Notes: a model not told the origin generated them from the sequence alone. A DNA stretch of 9,838 nt from Candidatus Hydrogenedentota bacterium (GCA_029554925.1 JAKPUV010001260.1:1-9838), one strand, 5' to 3'. Counted from the stretch's first letter, positions 1-7,984 are shown. Numbers and translations are program-made.

Positions 1-192
1 GCGCGGGGACAGCATGGGGAGGCGTTGGAAACCTACCGCGGGGTGCTGCGCGACCACCCGGACGCCCGCGAGACCGGCCAGTTGGTGGACGAGGCCTACC
101 GGGCGATGAACGACCCGGCGGGCCGCGTGGAGGAATGGACCAGGATGACCGGGGCGCATCCCGACACCGCGTCCTGCTGGCTGCATCTCGGC
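1..192 (+). repeat. Intragenic direct repeat, copy 1
   Basis: This is the first copy of a 64-codon unit inside the TPR gene. Aligned by eye with the second copy exactly 444 bp downstream, it matches at 181 of 192 bases without gaps. The differences are single substitutions, several of them silent. Similarity stops abruptly after the conserved W-L-H-L-G motif. The repeat may begin upstream of the window. Confidence 0.85.
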
Positions 193-756
193 ATGGCCCA
201 GCGGGATGCCGGCGCGCCGGAGGAGGCCGAGACGTCTTTGAGGCGCGCGCTGGATGCGGACCGCGGGGCGGACCCCGCGCTGACCGCGGACATCCGCGCC
301 GCCCTCGCCGAAACCCTCGGCGCCCTGGGCCGCAAGGCGCTGGAGGAAATGAACCCCGCCCGGGCCGAGGCCCTGCTGCGCGAGGCCATGCGCCTCAACC
401 CGCAGGACCGCTGGCATGAGGTGTGGCTGGGAAAGGCGCTCGCCGCGCGGGGACGGCATGGGGAGGCGCTGGAAACCTACCGCGGGGTGCTGCGCGACCA
501 CCCGGACGCCCGCGAGACGGGCCAGTTGGTGGATGAGACCTACCGGGCGATGAACGACCCGGCGGGCCGCGTGGCGGAATGGACCAGGATGACCGGAGCG
601 CACCCGGACTCCGCGTCCTGCTGGCTGCATCTCGGGAAAGCCCTGGAAGACGCCGGAAACGCCTCGGCCGCGGCCGAGGCATTCGGAAGGGCGCGCGCGC
701 TGAACCCCAAGATGGAGGGCCTGCCCGCAGGGGACCGAACGGGGGCGGCACCGTAG
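1..756 (+). CDS. TPR-repeat protein, 3' part (5' end outside window)
   Basis: The reading frame is open from the first base, so 251 C-terminal residues are visible and the true start lies upstream. A TTG at 25 is in frame but falls inside a repeat unit and is not a start. The protein is made of tetratricopeptide-like helical hairpins: the W-x2-LG-x-A...G...EA...RAL...P pattern appears near residues 60-92, around 137-170 and 206-240. TPRs are protein-protein interaction scaffolds; no catalytic domain is visible. Residues 1-64 and 149-212 are near-identical copies of one unit, spaced 148 residues apart. The protein ends shortly after its last TPR. A membrane-protein gene follows on the same strand after 86 bp and may share its transcript, so a role as an accessory factor to it is possible (inference). 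No signal sequence can be judged because the N-terminus is missing. Confidence 0.85.
   Translation, partial: ARGQHGEALETYRGVLRDHPDARETGQLVDEAYRAMNDPAGRVEEWTRMTGAHPDTASCWLHLGMAQRDAGAPEEAETSLRRALDADRGADPALTADIRAALAETLGALGRKALEEMNPARAEALLREAMRLNPQDRWHEVWLGKALAARGRHGEALETYRGVLRDHPDARETGQLVDETYRAMNDPAGRVAEWTRMTGAHPDSASCWLHLGKALEDAGNASAAAEAFGRARALNPKMEGLPAGDRTGAAP
445..636 (+). repeat. Intragenic direct repeat, copy 2
   Basis: This is the second copy of the 64-codon TPR unit, in the same reading frame as the first, with 11 mismatches and no indels. The 444-bp spacing equals 148 codons, about four TPR lengths, so the duplication keeps the superhelix in phase. Confidence 0.85.
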
Positions 757-842
757 AACTAGGCGACCACATCCCCGGCGGGCGAGCTCCGGGATGCGCA
801 ACTGCAGACCATTGCAGGGGATCGAGAAAGAGGAGTGTGACG

Positions 843-2987
843 ATGACCGACGAGAGAACAGCGGCGGCTCCCGAAGAGGTCCCGCAGGAACCGCGAAGCC
901 GGCGCGGATTCCCCCTTCTCCTGGAACTGCTCGCCGCCGGCATGGTGGTCTTCGCGTCGCTTTGGTCCAGCCTGGACATGCTCAAGACCTACGGCGACCA
1001 GGTCGAAATGAGAACCGGGGTCCTGTTGTGCGCCTTCTCCCCCGCGGCCATGATCGCCTCGGGCCGGGGAATGCGGGGACTCGACATTGACAAGTTTCCG
1101 CAGGTGCGGGACTTCTTCCGCCTGAAAACACATTCCATGCCCCCGGAGGCCATTCCGGCCGATTACGAGGGATTCGACGTGAGGCACCACTCGTACTGCC
1201 TCATGCACTGGCACCTGATCCGGGCCATCGGCTGGACATGGCGGCTGCTGGGCATTTCGCACCGGTCGCTTCACTTCTTCGCCGCCGCGCTTTACGCCGC
1301 CCTGATGCTGGTCCTTTATGGGTGGTTCCGGGTGGGGATGGGCCGCGCCGCCGCGCTGCCGCTCACCCTCTTCATGGCGTTCTCCCCGGCGTTTCTCATT
1401 ATCTGCGCCTCTCTGCGCGATTTCTCCAAAGCCCCCTTCCTGCTTGGCGCGGTGCTGATGCTGGTCCACCTTGCGGCGCGCCCGCGGGAGCTCCGGTTCC
1501 TGTGCCTCTGGAGCGGGGCGGCGGGGCTGGTGTCCGGGGTCGGGTTCGGGTTCCGGCAGGACCTGCTGCTCGTCCTGCCGCTGGCGCTCGCGGCGCTCGC
1601 CTTTCTCGTGCCGGTGAAAGCACCCCGTCCGGGTCGCGCGCGCGCGGCCGCCGCTTGTCTGTTTCTGGGACTCTTTGCGCTGGCCGGATGGATGCCCCTT
1701 CGGGGAACCCGTCTGGACAACGGGTCGGCCTCCGCCCAGGCCTCCGTCCAGGGGGTGTCGCAGGAGGTGGAGTCGCGTCTGGAGCTGGGCGGTGCCTCCT
1801 ATGTGCACCACTACGGCTACAGCGACTGGCTGGATTTCACCGTGGTCAATGCCCACGCCCGGCGGCACGGGGACAGGACGCCCATGGAGGGGCATTTCAC
1901 GCCCGGGCACGGCCGGGCGGGAGGGCGCCTGGTGCGCGAGTACTGGATGACTTTCCCGGGCGACATGGCCGCCCGGGCGCTGTCGGCCCTGTGGATGCTT
2001 CCCCGGATCTCCTCGATGGTGGACGAGCCGTATGTTTGGTACAATCCGGAACCCAGCGCGGATTACCTGAAGGCGCGCCAGGAATGGTATCGTCCGGTCG
2101 CGCGCAGCGCGGCGATTTGGGGATGGCCCGCGCTGGCCGCCGCCCTGGCCCTCCTTTTCGTCTCCAGGCCGCGCGCCGCCCTGCTTCTGGGCGCGGCTGT
2201 GGCGCTGTTCGGCGCATACCCCAGCCTTCTCTACGAGTTCCGGCACCTGTTCCATTTCTCGTTCCTGGCCTATTGGGCGGCCGGAACCGTCGTCTGGCAG
2301 TCCCTCGCCCTCGCCCTGCGCCTCCGCCGGGAACCGGGGTTTTGGCGAACCCTCCTGAGGAGACTGGGAATCTTTTCCGCAGCGGCCCTAGGAGGGTGCC
2401 TCCTTCTGCTGGGGGGCCAATGGGGCGCACGTGCCTGGCAGGACCGGCAACTACACGGGCTGCTCACCCAGTACACCGAGGCGCCCCTTGATCCCGTGCC
2501 GGTGGAACGGGTGATGGAGGAGCAGAAGGTGCTCCTCCGCCCCGCCGACGTCCTGCCGGGCCTGCGGGACACGGCAACCCTGCCGCCCTTTGAAGTCGGC
2601 GCGGAGTATGTCGCCGTTGAGTTCCAAAATGTCAGGGGGCCCGTCCCTCTTGACATCGTCTATGAGCAGGATCCGGCCACGAACTTCTCACGGTACATCA
2701 CCCTGCCGCGCAACCTCTTCGACAACGAGGGCAACGGCACCTTCTTCTTTCCCGTTTACGAGCTCGTCTGGCCTCCCCTGTCCACCAACGAGCCAATGCG
2801 ACGGGGGGCCTTTCGCGGGGTCAGACTCGGCGGCGACGCGCTGAAGGCCTTTTCGGGCATGTCACGCGTCCGAAACGCAAACGACTTTTCCCTCTGGCCC
2901 CACATTGTGATCCCGAAGAACGCCGAGGCGTTCCGGCCGCACAAGACGGGACCGCTGGACCGTTTCCTCCCCGGCGGGGACGGGTGA
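843..2987 (+). CDS. Polytopic membrane protein, GT-C glycosyltransferase-like, function unknown
   Basis: This 714-residue protein is not a family I can name. The start is ATG 843, with AGGAG at 831-835 seven bases upstream; the frame is open further 5' but that part overlaps the TPR gene. After a polar N-terminus come about ten or eleven hydrophobic segments: roughly 24-44, 143-163, 170-190, 197-212, 219-236, 241-258, 268-286, then 421-439, 444-464, 468-490 and 508-528. The first external loop has GDQVE (D52, E55), followed by a HHSY...HWH stretch (115-124) and later an SP...RD pattern (181-193). This layout recalls GT-C enzymes such as the ArnT/PMT group, where an acidic residue in the first loop is catalytic. 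Residues 287-420 form a long loop, and about 530-714 form a soluble, probably extracytoplasmic domain. A lipid-linked sugar transferase acting at the outer membrane face is plausible but unproven; a non-enzymatic membrane protein is the alternative. Confidence 0.65.
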   Translation: MTDERTAAAPEEVPQEPRSRRGFPLLLELLAAGMVVFASLWSSLDMLKTYGDQVEMRTGVLLCAFSPAAMIASGRGMRGLDIDKFPQVRDFFRLKTHSMPPEAIPADYEGFDVRHHSYCLMHWHLIRAIGWTWRLLGISHRSLHFFAAALYAALMLVLYGWFRVGMGRAAALPLTLFMAFSPAFLIICASLRDFSKAPFLLGAVLMLVHLAARPRELRFLCLWSGAAGLVSGVGFGFRQDLLLVLPLALAALAFLVPVKAPRPGRARAAAACLFLGLFALAGWMPLRGTRLDNGSASAQASVQGVSQEVESRLELGGASYVHHYGYSDWLDFTVVNAHARRHGDRTPMEGHFTPGHGRAGGRLVREYWMTFPGDMAARALSALWMLPRISSMVDEPYVWYNPEPSADYLKARQEWYRPVARSAAIWGWPALAAALALLFVSRPRAALLLGAAVALFGAYPSLLYEFRHLFHFSFLAYWAAGTVVWQSLALALRLRREPGFWRTLLRRLGIFSAAALGGCLLLLGGQWGARAWQDRQLHGLLTQYTEAPLDPVPVERVMEEQKVLLRPADVLPGLRDTATLPPFEVGAEYVAVEFQNVRGPVPLDIVYEQDPATNFSRYITLPRNLFDNEGNGTFFFPVYELVWPPLSTNEPMRRGAFRGVRLGGDALKAFSGMSRVRNANDFSLWPHIVIPKNAEAFRPHKTGPLDRFLPGGDG

Positions 2988-2996
2988 GTTCCAGAC

Positions 2997-3776
2997 TCAG
3001 GACCGGCACGGCCCCCTGACGCCAAACACGCGGCGCGCATTCTCCCGCAGACGGTCCTTCAGTTCCGCCGGGTCCAGGCCCTTCACGCGGGCCAGCTCGG
3101 CGGCCGTCAGGAGAACGTCGGCGGGCTCGCAGCGCTGTCCCCGGCGGGGCTGGGGGGCGAGGTAGGGGGCGTCGGTCTCCGCTAGCAGCCGGTCCAGGGG
3201 GACGACGGCGGCGGCATCCCGCAGTTTCTGGGCCTTGGGGAAGGTGAGGTTGCCGGCGAAGGAAATGAAGCAGCCCAGCTCCACAAAGGCCGCCGCGCTT
3301 TCCGGGCCGCCGCCAAAACAGTGCATGACCACGGCGGGCAGGGCGGGCATGTGGCCGCGCAGAATGGCGAGGCAGTCGTCGTCGGCCTCGCGATTGTGGA
3401 CCACCACGGGCTTGCCCAGTTCGGCCGCCAGGGCGAGCTGCCGCTCGAAGGCGGGGCGCTGGGCCGCCCGGGGCGCGAACTCGTTGAAGTAGTCGAGTCC
3501 AATCTCGCCGAGGGCCGCCGCCGCCGGGTGGGCCGCCAAGTCGCGCAGTCGGTCAACCGCGCCGTCGTCCACGCTTTCGGCGTGGTAGGGGTGCACGCCG
3601 ACCACGGCGACAACGCCGGGCCGCGCGAGGGCGAGGGCCGCCCCGCTGCTCTCCAGGGTGTCTCCCACGACGGCGATCCAGTCGAGACGGTCGAGCGCCC
3701 GGTCCAGCACCTCCATGCGGTCCGCGTCGAAACGGGGATCCTGCAGGTGGCAGTGCGTGTCGGGGATGTGGTTCAC
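2997..3776 (-). CDS. tatD: TatD-family metal-dependent hydrolase/DNase
   Basis: This 259-residue TIM-barrel protein is of normal TatD length (about 255-265). Family motifs are in order: D-T-H-C-H metal ligands (H8, H10), GVHPY (60-64), GEIGLDY (E91, D95), VVVHNR (H127), MHCFGG (H152) and ETDAPYL (D202), then the R-G-x-R-x-E-P-A tail near 212-219. TatD enzymes are cytoplasmic two-metal hydrolases with reported 3'-5' exonuclease and DNA-repair or quality-control roles. The start is GTG 3776, whose bases overlap the ricT stop (GTGA); this fits translational coupling and places D-T-H-C-H near the N-terminus as in the family. It is the last gene of the minus-strand block and converges on the membrane-protein gene with only 9 bp between stop codons. 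Confidence 0.95.
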   Translation of the reverse strand: MNHIPDTHCHLQDPRFDADRMEVLDRALDRLDWIAVVGDTLESSGAALALARPGVVAVVGVHPYHAESVDDGAVDRLRDLAAHPAAAALGEIGLDYFNEFAPRAAQRPAFERQLALAAELGKPVVVHNREADDDCLAILRGHMPALPAVVMHCFGGGPESAAAFVELGCFISFAGNLTFPKAQKLRDAAAVVPLDRLLAETDAPYLAPQPRRGQRCEPADVLLTAAELARVKGLDPAELKDRLRENARRVFGVRGPCRS

Positions 3777-4606
3777 GCCTGGTCGTTCTTGCTGCGCCGT
3801 TTCTTCTTGCGCTTGCGCTTGACGGCGCCCTCCCCCTGAACGGAGACGTCGGCGGACGCGGGTTCCGCGGGCCGGGGGGCCGGCTCCCGCCGTTCCACCG
3901 GACGCGGGGCGTCCCCGGCGGCGCAGGGGGCCTGGCAGCCCTCGCCGTCCTGCCGGCGCTTCCGGCAGGCCTCGTACTGGTCGCTCTCGTAGCTGAGGCA
4001 GCAGAGCAGTTTCCCGCACTGCCCGCTGATCTTGGCCGGATTGAGGGAGAGGTTCTGCGCCTTGGCCATGCGCATGGAGATGGGGCGGAACTCGTCGAGA
4101 AAGCTCGCGCAGCACAGGGGGCGCCCGCAGGTGCCGAGGCCGCCGGTGAGCTTGGCCTGGTCGCGCACCTGGATGTGGCGCAGCTCGATGCGGCTGCGCA
4201 GCTCGTGGGCCAGATCGCGGACGAGCTCGCGGAAGTCCACCCGGTTTTCGGCGACGAAGTGGAACGTGATGCGGCTCTTGTCGAAGGCGCACTCCGTGTC
4301 CACCAGTTTCATGGGCAGGCTGTGCTTTTCGATCTTGCGGCGGCACACCTCCTGCGCGCGGGCCTCCTGCCGCTCGATGTCGAGCAGGTTCTGCAAGTCT
4401 TCGGGGGTGGCGCGACGCAGCACGCGCATGCGCACGCGGTGGGTCTCCTCGGGGGACCGGGGCTCGGGCGGCAGCACGCAGACCCCCAGCTCCAGGCCGT
4501 CCTCGGTGTGGACGACGCAGGCGTCGTCACGGTTGAGGGTCAGCCCCTCACAGAGGAAGGAAAGCACCCGCCGCGGCTTTCTGAGCCGGACGCGGACGAT
4601 GTCCAT
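3773..4606 (-). CDS. ricT: RicT/YaaT-like PSP1 C-terminal domain protein
   Basis: This 277-residue protein has the PSP1 C-terminal domain at about 60-205, with the family signature F-x-A-E-x-R-V-D-F-R-E-L-V-R-D-L (118-132) and the cysteine motifs GTCGRPLCC (C160, C165, C166) and GQCGKLLCC (C197, C202, C203). In Bacillus subtilis RicT (YaaT) joins RicA and RicF in an iron-sulfur complex that helps RNase Y mature mRNAs and affects sporulation and competence; the conserved cysteines fit cluster binding. RicA and RicF are not encoded in this window. The start is ATG 4606, with GGAG eight bases upstream in the 21-bp gap after holB. The tail from about 206 has three more cysteines (214, 224, 228), a Pro/Ala-rich linker and a run of basic residues (263-273) that may bind nucleic acid (inference). 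Its stop overlaps the tatD start. Confidence 0.93.
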   Translation of the reverse strand: MDIVRVRLRKPRRVLSFLCEGLTLNRDDACVVHTEDGLELGVCVLPPEPRSPEETHRVRMRVLRRATPEDLQNLLDIERQEARAQEVCRRKIEKHSLPMKLVDTECAFDKSRITFHFVAENRVDFRELVRDLAHELRSRIELRHIQVRDQAKLTGGLGTCGRPLCCASFLDEFRPISMRMAKAQNLSLNPAKISGQCGKLLCCLSYESDQYEACRKRRQDGEGCQAPCAAGDAPRPVERREPAPRPAEPASADVSVQGEGAVKRKRKKKRRSKNDQA

Positions 4607-4627
4607 TCAGTCGTCTCCTTTCAGACG

Positions 4628-5719
4628 TCACCCCGCAAGGGTGAAAAACAGGTCGCGGAACACGCGCTTGCGGGCGATGTTGCGGTCAAGATAGCGCCAG
4701 GCGAGGTCCACGGCCCCGATTTTCACCGACGGGTCTCCCGGAACCTTCTGCAACCGGGACAGCTGGTCCCGGTTAAAGACGGATTCCGCGTCCCCGGTGG
4801 CGGCGAAGACCAGCTCGTCGCGGTACCACCCGTGAAACAGGCGGATGTGCTCGTAGAGCTCCAGCCGGAAACGCCCCGCCACAAACGCCTCCACCAGCTC
4901 CTTCTCCTGGCGCGTGGCGTCCTCCCCCTCTGTCTCCGCGTCCTCCTCGTCGCCGGGAATGCGGCCGGCCGCCTCCTCGATCTTCTTCTTCACCCCCTCC
5001 AGATAGGCGTCAAACTCCTCGGCCAGCGTCAGGGGGTCGTCCCCCTCCGCAAGGCGGCGCACGACGGACAGCACCGCCTGGCGCCGCTCGCTGCGGCACA
5101 GGTCGAGGGCGCGGCTCATCTGACCCTGGGAAAGGGCCGCGATGGTGTCCGCCTCCCCGGCGGACAGTCCCCGCTGCTCCCGGAGGAGGGCGGACACGGT
5201 CTCGCGGGGCAGCATGCCGAAGCGGACCCCCTGGCACCGGGACCGGACGGTGGGCAGAAGCTGCCGGGGGACGTCGGTGAGCAGGATGAAGGTCGTGCTG
5301 GTGGCGGGCTCCTCCAGGGTCTTGAGGAACTTGTTCTGCGCCGCCTCGTTCATCCGGTCCGCCTCTTCGATGACGTAGACGCGGCGGCGGCCCTCGAAGG
5401 GGCGGTACGCCGTGGTGTCGCAGATATCCTCGACCACCCGCGTCTTGATGATGCGGGTTTTGCCCGTGGGCTCGACCAGTTTGACGTCCGGATGGCCGCC
5501 CGCGTCGGTCTTGAGGCAGGAGCGGCACCGGTCGCAGGCGTCGCCGGCCGCGTCGCCGGCCTCGCAGTTCAGCGCCTTGGCCATTTCCAGGGCGGCCCGG
5601 CGCTTCCCCACGCCGGAGGGGCCCCAGAGGAGCAGCCCGCCGGGCACGCGGCCCTTGCGGACAATGTTGCGCAGGAGGCGGACGGCCACCTCCTGGTTTC
5701 TGACAGCCGAAAAACTCAT
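4628..5719 (-). CDS. holB: DNA polymerase III delta' subunit (clamp loader)
   Basis: This 363-residue AAA+ clamp-loader subunit shows a P-loop-like GPSGVGKR (33-40), a zinc module formed by C52, C62, C65 and C68, a degenerate Walker B IEEAD (117-121), the sensor-type run NKFLKTLEEP (129-138), and SRC at 160-162. The usual Thr/Ser after the P-loop lysine is Arg (R40) and the Walker B is IEEAD, both expected for delta', which is normally not an ATPase. The C-terminal W-Y-R-D-E-L (298-303) followed by N-x-D (316-318) is also typical. Delta' helps gamma/tau and delta load the sliding clamp. An acidic stretch at 257-267 sits in a linker. The ATG start overlaps the tmk stop (ATGA), and no strong ribosome-binding site is visible, suggesting coupling. 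The gene next to tmk and before ricT/tatD is the common bacterial order. Confidence 0.95.
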   Translation of the reverse strand: MSFSAVRNQEVAVRLLRNIVRKGRVPGGLLLWGPSGVGKRRAALEMAKALNCEAGDAAGDACDRCRSCLKTDAGGHPDVKLVEPTGKTRIIKTRVVEDICDTTAYRPFEGRRRVYVIEEADRMNEAAQNKFLKTLEEPATSTTFILLTDVPRQLLPTVRSRCQGVRFGMLPRETVSALLREQRGLSAGEADTIAALSQGQMSRALDLCRSERRQAVLSVVRRLAEGDDPLTLAEEFDAYLEGVKKKIEEAAGRIPGDEEDAETEGEDATRQEKELVEAFVAGRFRLELYEHIRLFHGWYRDELVFAATGDAESVFNRDQLSRLQKVPGDPSVKIGAVDLAWRYLDRNIARKRVFRDLFFTLAG

Positions 5720-6384
5720 GCTCTGTCCGGCGGCGCGGAGCCGCCCAAGGTTGCATTTTGACGGGTCTGGAACAGGCCGTCCACCACCGCGCAGACGGAT
5801 CTAAACACGTCCTCCACGGGGGCGGAGGCGTCTATGATTGTAATACGCCGGGGTTCCGCCCGCGCAATGTCGAGAAAGGCGTCCCGGACGCGGCGATGGA
5901 AGTCGGCGGGCTCGCCTTCAATGCGGTCGGGGGCGCCGCGTCTTCCGCTGCGCGCCAGCCCGGTCTCCACAGGCAGGTCGAACAGCAGGGTGAGGTCGGG
6001 CGCAAGCCCGCCGGTCGCCAGGGCGTTGAGCGTCCGGATTTCGTCCATGCAAATGCCCCGGCCGCCGCCCTGGTAGGCGAGGGTCGAGTCGCAAAACCGG
6101 TCGCAGAGCACCACGCCGCCCCGATCCAGCGCGGGGCGGATGACCGCGTCCACATGCTGCGCCCGCGCGGCGGCGTACATCATGAGTTCCGACAGGGGGG
6201 AAATGCCGCCCGTGGCCGGGTCCAGGAGCAGGCCGCGCAGGGCCTCCGCCAGGGGGGTGCCGCCGGGCTCGCGCGTGACAGTCACGCCCGCGCCGCGTTG
6301 CTCCAAGTGTTCTGACAGCAGGCGGAGCTGCGTCGTTTTTCCGCAGCCCTCGATGCCCTCCAGCGTGATGAAAAGCCCCTTCAT
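5716..6384 (-). CDS. tmk: Thymidylate kinase (dTMP kinase)
   Basis: This 222-residue enzyme phosphorylates dTMP to dTDP with ATP in dTTP synthesis. The P-loop is EGIEGCGKTTQ (9-19), followed by the substrate motif TREPGGT (37-43), the DRF motif (D95, R96) with the S-T-x-A-Y-Q-G stretch (100-106), and an Arg-rich LID (about 145-158) ending in DRIE. Basic residues in the LID and none in the x positions of the P-loop resemble the E. coli-type enzyme. Length is normal, with about 15 extra residues at the C-terminus. The ATG at 6384 overlaps the tyrA stop (ATGA), with only a GGGGGA run just upstream as a weak ribosome-binding site. Its own stop overlaps the holB start. Confidence 0.96.
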   Translation of the reverse strand: MKGLFITLEGIEGCGKTTQLRLLSEHLEQRGAGVTVTREPGGTPLAEALRGLLLDPATGGISPLSELMMYAAARAQHVDAVIRPALDRGGVVLCDRFCDSTLAYQGGGRGICMDEIRTLNALATGGLAPDLTLLFDLPVETGLARSGRRGAPDRIEGEPADFHRRVRDAFLDIARAEPRRITIIDASAPVEDVFRSVCAVVDGLFQTRQNATLGGSAPPDRA

Positions 6385-7229
6385 TCCCCCGTGACCCCCC
6401 GGCGCGCCGCGCGGCCCTCGGCAAAGAACCGCTCCAGACCCTCCGCGTCGCCGTCTTGCAGCAGCTGGAGGAACCCGTCCAGGCGCCGCCCATATTCGGC
6501 GAGGCTCTCCAGAAGCGCCTCCCGGTTGGTGAGGCAGATGTCCCGCCACACCTCCGGCGGGCCGCCCGCGATGCGGGTGGTGTCGAGAAACCCCCTGCCC
6601 ACAACGTCGCGGGTGAGGGGCGCGGCCCCGGCCAGCGCGGCCAGCGCGGCGGCGGCCACATGGGGCAGATGGCTGGTGCGCGCGAGCAGCGCGTCGTGCA
6701 GGTCCGGCGCGATGGGAACCACGCGCATGCCGACGGACTCCCACAGGGCGCGGACGGTGCCGACCGCCGCGGGGTCCAGTCCGGAGCCGTCCTCCAGGAG
6801 GCAAACCGCCCCCTCGTAGAGGTCGGCGCGCCCGTGTTCGGGGCCCGCGTTCTCGCTGCCCGCCATGGAGTGGCCGCCCACGAAGCGGCGGGGTGCGGGC
6901 CAGGTGGCGGCGGCATGGGCGCAGATGAGGCCCTTGGTGCTCGCCACATCGGTCACCACGGCGTCCGTGCCGCGCAGGGCGTCCATCAGGGGGGGCACGG
7001 CGGCGGCCGGCGCCGCGAGCACCACCAGCTCCGTCCCCGAAGCCAGGTCCGCGGGCGCGTCCGCAATCTCGTCGATCGCCCCAAGCCGCAGCGCGGTTTC
7101 CAGGGTTTCACGGCGGCGGCCCGCGCCGACAACACAACGGGCCAGCCCGCGTTTCTTCAGGGCCAGCCCGAGGGAGGCGCCCAGCAGTCCGACGCCCGCA
7201 ATGCCTATGCGCTCAAATCCGGGGCTCAT
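6381..7229 (-). CDS. tyrA: Prephenate/arogenate dehydrogenase
   Basis: This 282-residue TyrA catalyses oxidative decarboxylation of prephenate (or arogenate) in tyrosine synthesis. The N-terminal Rossmann fold has GVGLLGAS (12-19); TDVASTKG (93-100) closes the nucleotide domain. The substrate motif is GGHSMAGSE (118-126), with H120 as the likely catalytic histidine; most relatives have HPMAG, here Ser replaces Pro. SHLPH (186-190) and R-I-A-G-G-P-P-E-V-W-R-D-I (219-231) belong to the helical dimerisation domain. There is no ACT or chorismate mutase domain. At the end of beta-2 the usual acidic residue is Gly (G37) followed by Arg-Arg-Arg, which could shift the cofactor to NADP (inference). 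GGGAGG lies six bases before the ATG, inside the end of hisA, and start and stop overlap as ATGA. Confidence 0.94.
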   Translation of the reverse strand: MSPGFERIGIAGVGLLGASLGLALKKRGLARCVVGAGRRRETLETALRLGAIDEIADAPADLASGTELVVLAAPAAAVPPLMDALRGTDAVVTDVASTKGLICAHAAATWPAPRRFVGGHSMAGSENAGPEHGRADLYEGAVCLLEDGSGLDPAAVGTVRALWESVGMRVVPIAPDLHDALLARTSHLPHVAAAALAALAGAAPLTRDVVGRGFLDTTRIAGGPPEVWRDICLTNREALLESLAEYGRRLDGFLQLLQDGDAEGLERFFAEGRAARRGVTGE

Positions 7230-7984
7230 CCGTCGCCTCCCAGCGCCGCCACGGCTTCGGCGACGGTGAACCGTTTCAGGTACAGCGCGCGGCCGACGAT
7301 CGCCTCGTCCACGCCGTCGGCGGCGAGGTCGCGGGTTTTCCGCAGGTCTTCCAGACAGGAGACGCCGCCGGACAGGGTGACCGGCACGCCCGCGGCGCGG
7401 GCGACGGCGCCGGTCGCCGCATGGTTGGGGCCCTTCATCATGCCGTCGGAAAGGATGTCCGTGTAGATGATGCGGGCCGCGCCCGCGGCGGCGGCCTCCC
7501 GGGCGAAGGATTCGGCGTCGGCGTCGGTGTCCTCCATCCATCCGGAGAGGGAGACCTTGCCTTCGCGCGCGTCAATCCCCACCGCGACCCGCCCCGGATG
7601 GGCCGCGCAGGCGGCCTTCAGGAGTTCGGGATCGCGGAAGGCCGCCGTGCCGAGGATGGCGAGGGCGGCCCCGGCCTCCAGAACGGCGGCGATGGTGTCG
7701 AGGGAGCGGAGGCCCCCGCCGACTTCAAAGCGCACACCCGCCCGGGCGAGGGCACGCAGTTCGTCCAGCACGCAGCAGCGGCCCCAGCGGGCGCCGTCGA
7801 GGTCCACGACATGGACCATGGCCGACGCGGGGTCGGCCCCGGCGTCCGCGAGGTCCCGCCACCAGGCCAGCACCTGGGCGACGGGATCCTCGGAGAACAC
7901 CGTTTCCCGCCCGTAGTCGCCCTGGACCAGATTCACGCACCGGCCCCCGCGGATGTCCACGGCGGGGACAATGCGGACGGTCAT
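7226..7984 (-). CDS. hisA: HisA, ProFAR isomerase of histidine biosynthesis
   Basis: This 252-residue (beta-alpha)8 barrel is 1-(5-phosphoribosyl)-5-[(5-phosphoribosylamino)methylideneamino]imidazole-4-carboxamide isomerase. [18 protein letters not shown] (7-24) carries catalytic D10 and is diagnostic for HisA; the second catalytic acid is D138 in [10 protein letters not shown]. The phosphate-binding loops are FEVGGGLRS (86-94) and TLSGGVS (203-209), with Y-T-D-I...DG...GPN at 174-187. No other his genes are in the window. A bifunctional HisA/TrpF (PriA) cannot be excluded, but the motifs are ordinary HisA. The ATG overlaps the rplT stop (ATGA) and has no visible ribosome-binding site of its own, so its translation probably depends on ribosomes finishing L20. 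Following rplT directly is unusual. Confidence 0.95.
   Translation of the reverse strand: MTVRIVPAVDIRGGRCVNLVQGDYGRETVFSEDPVAQVLAWWRDLADAGADPASAMVHVVDLDGARWGRCCVLDELRALARAGVRFEVGGGLRSLDTIAAVLEAGAALAILGTAAFRDPELLKAACAAHPGRVAVGIDAREGKVSLSGWMEDTDADAESFAREAAAAGAARIIYTDILSDGMMKGPNHAATGAVARAAGVPVTLSGGVSCLEDLRKTRDLAADGVDEAIVGRALYLKRFTVAEAVAALGGDG

Noticed and set aside
25..27. TTG at 25 as start of the TPR gene
   Set aside because: The frame is open to the window edge, and the same position in the second repeat copy is an internal CTG; the start must be upstream.
759..2255. 498-codon open frame on the minus strand
   Set aside because: It is antisense to the membrane protein; the product is a low-complexity R/G/Q/P-rich sequence, a shadow of the coding strand.
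2968..2980. TCCCC-GGC-GGGGA hairpin near the end of the membrane-protein gene
   Set aside because: It is inside the coding region, short, and has no T-run on either strand, so it is not supported as a terminator.
4175..5761. 528-codon open frame on the plus strand
   Set aside because: It lies wholly antisense to holB and ricT, both certain by motifs. Long antisense frames are expected at this GC content, and the translation shows no domain pattern.
6456..7466. 336-codon open frame on the plus strand, and similar frames at 7421-8122 and 8831-9508
   Set aside because: They are antisense to tyrA, hisA, rplT and infC, all recognised by conserved motifs; there is no convincing ribosome-binding site or domain.
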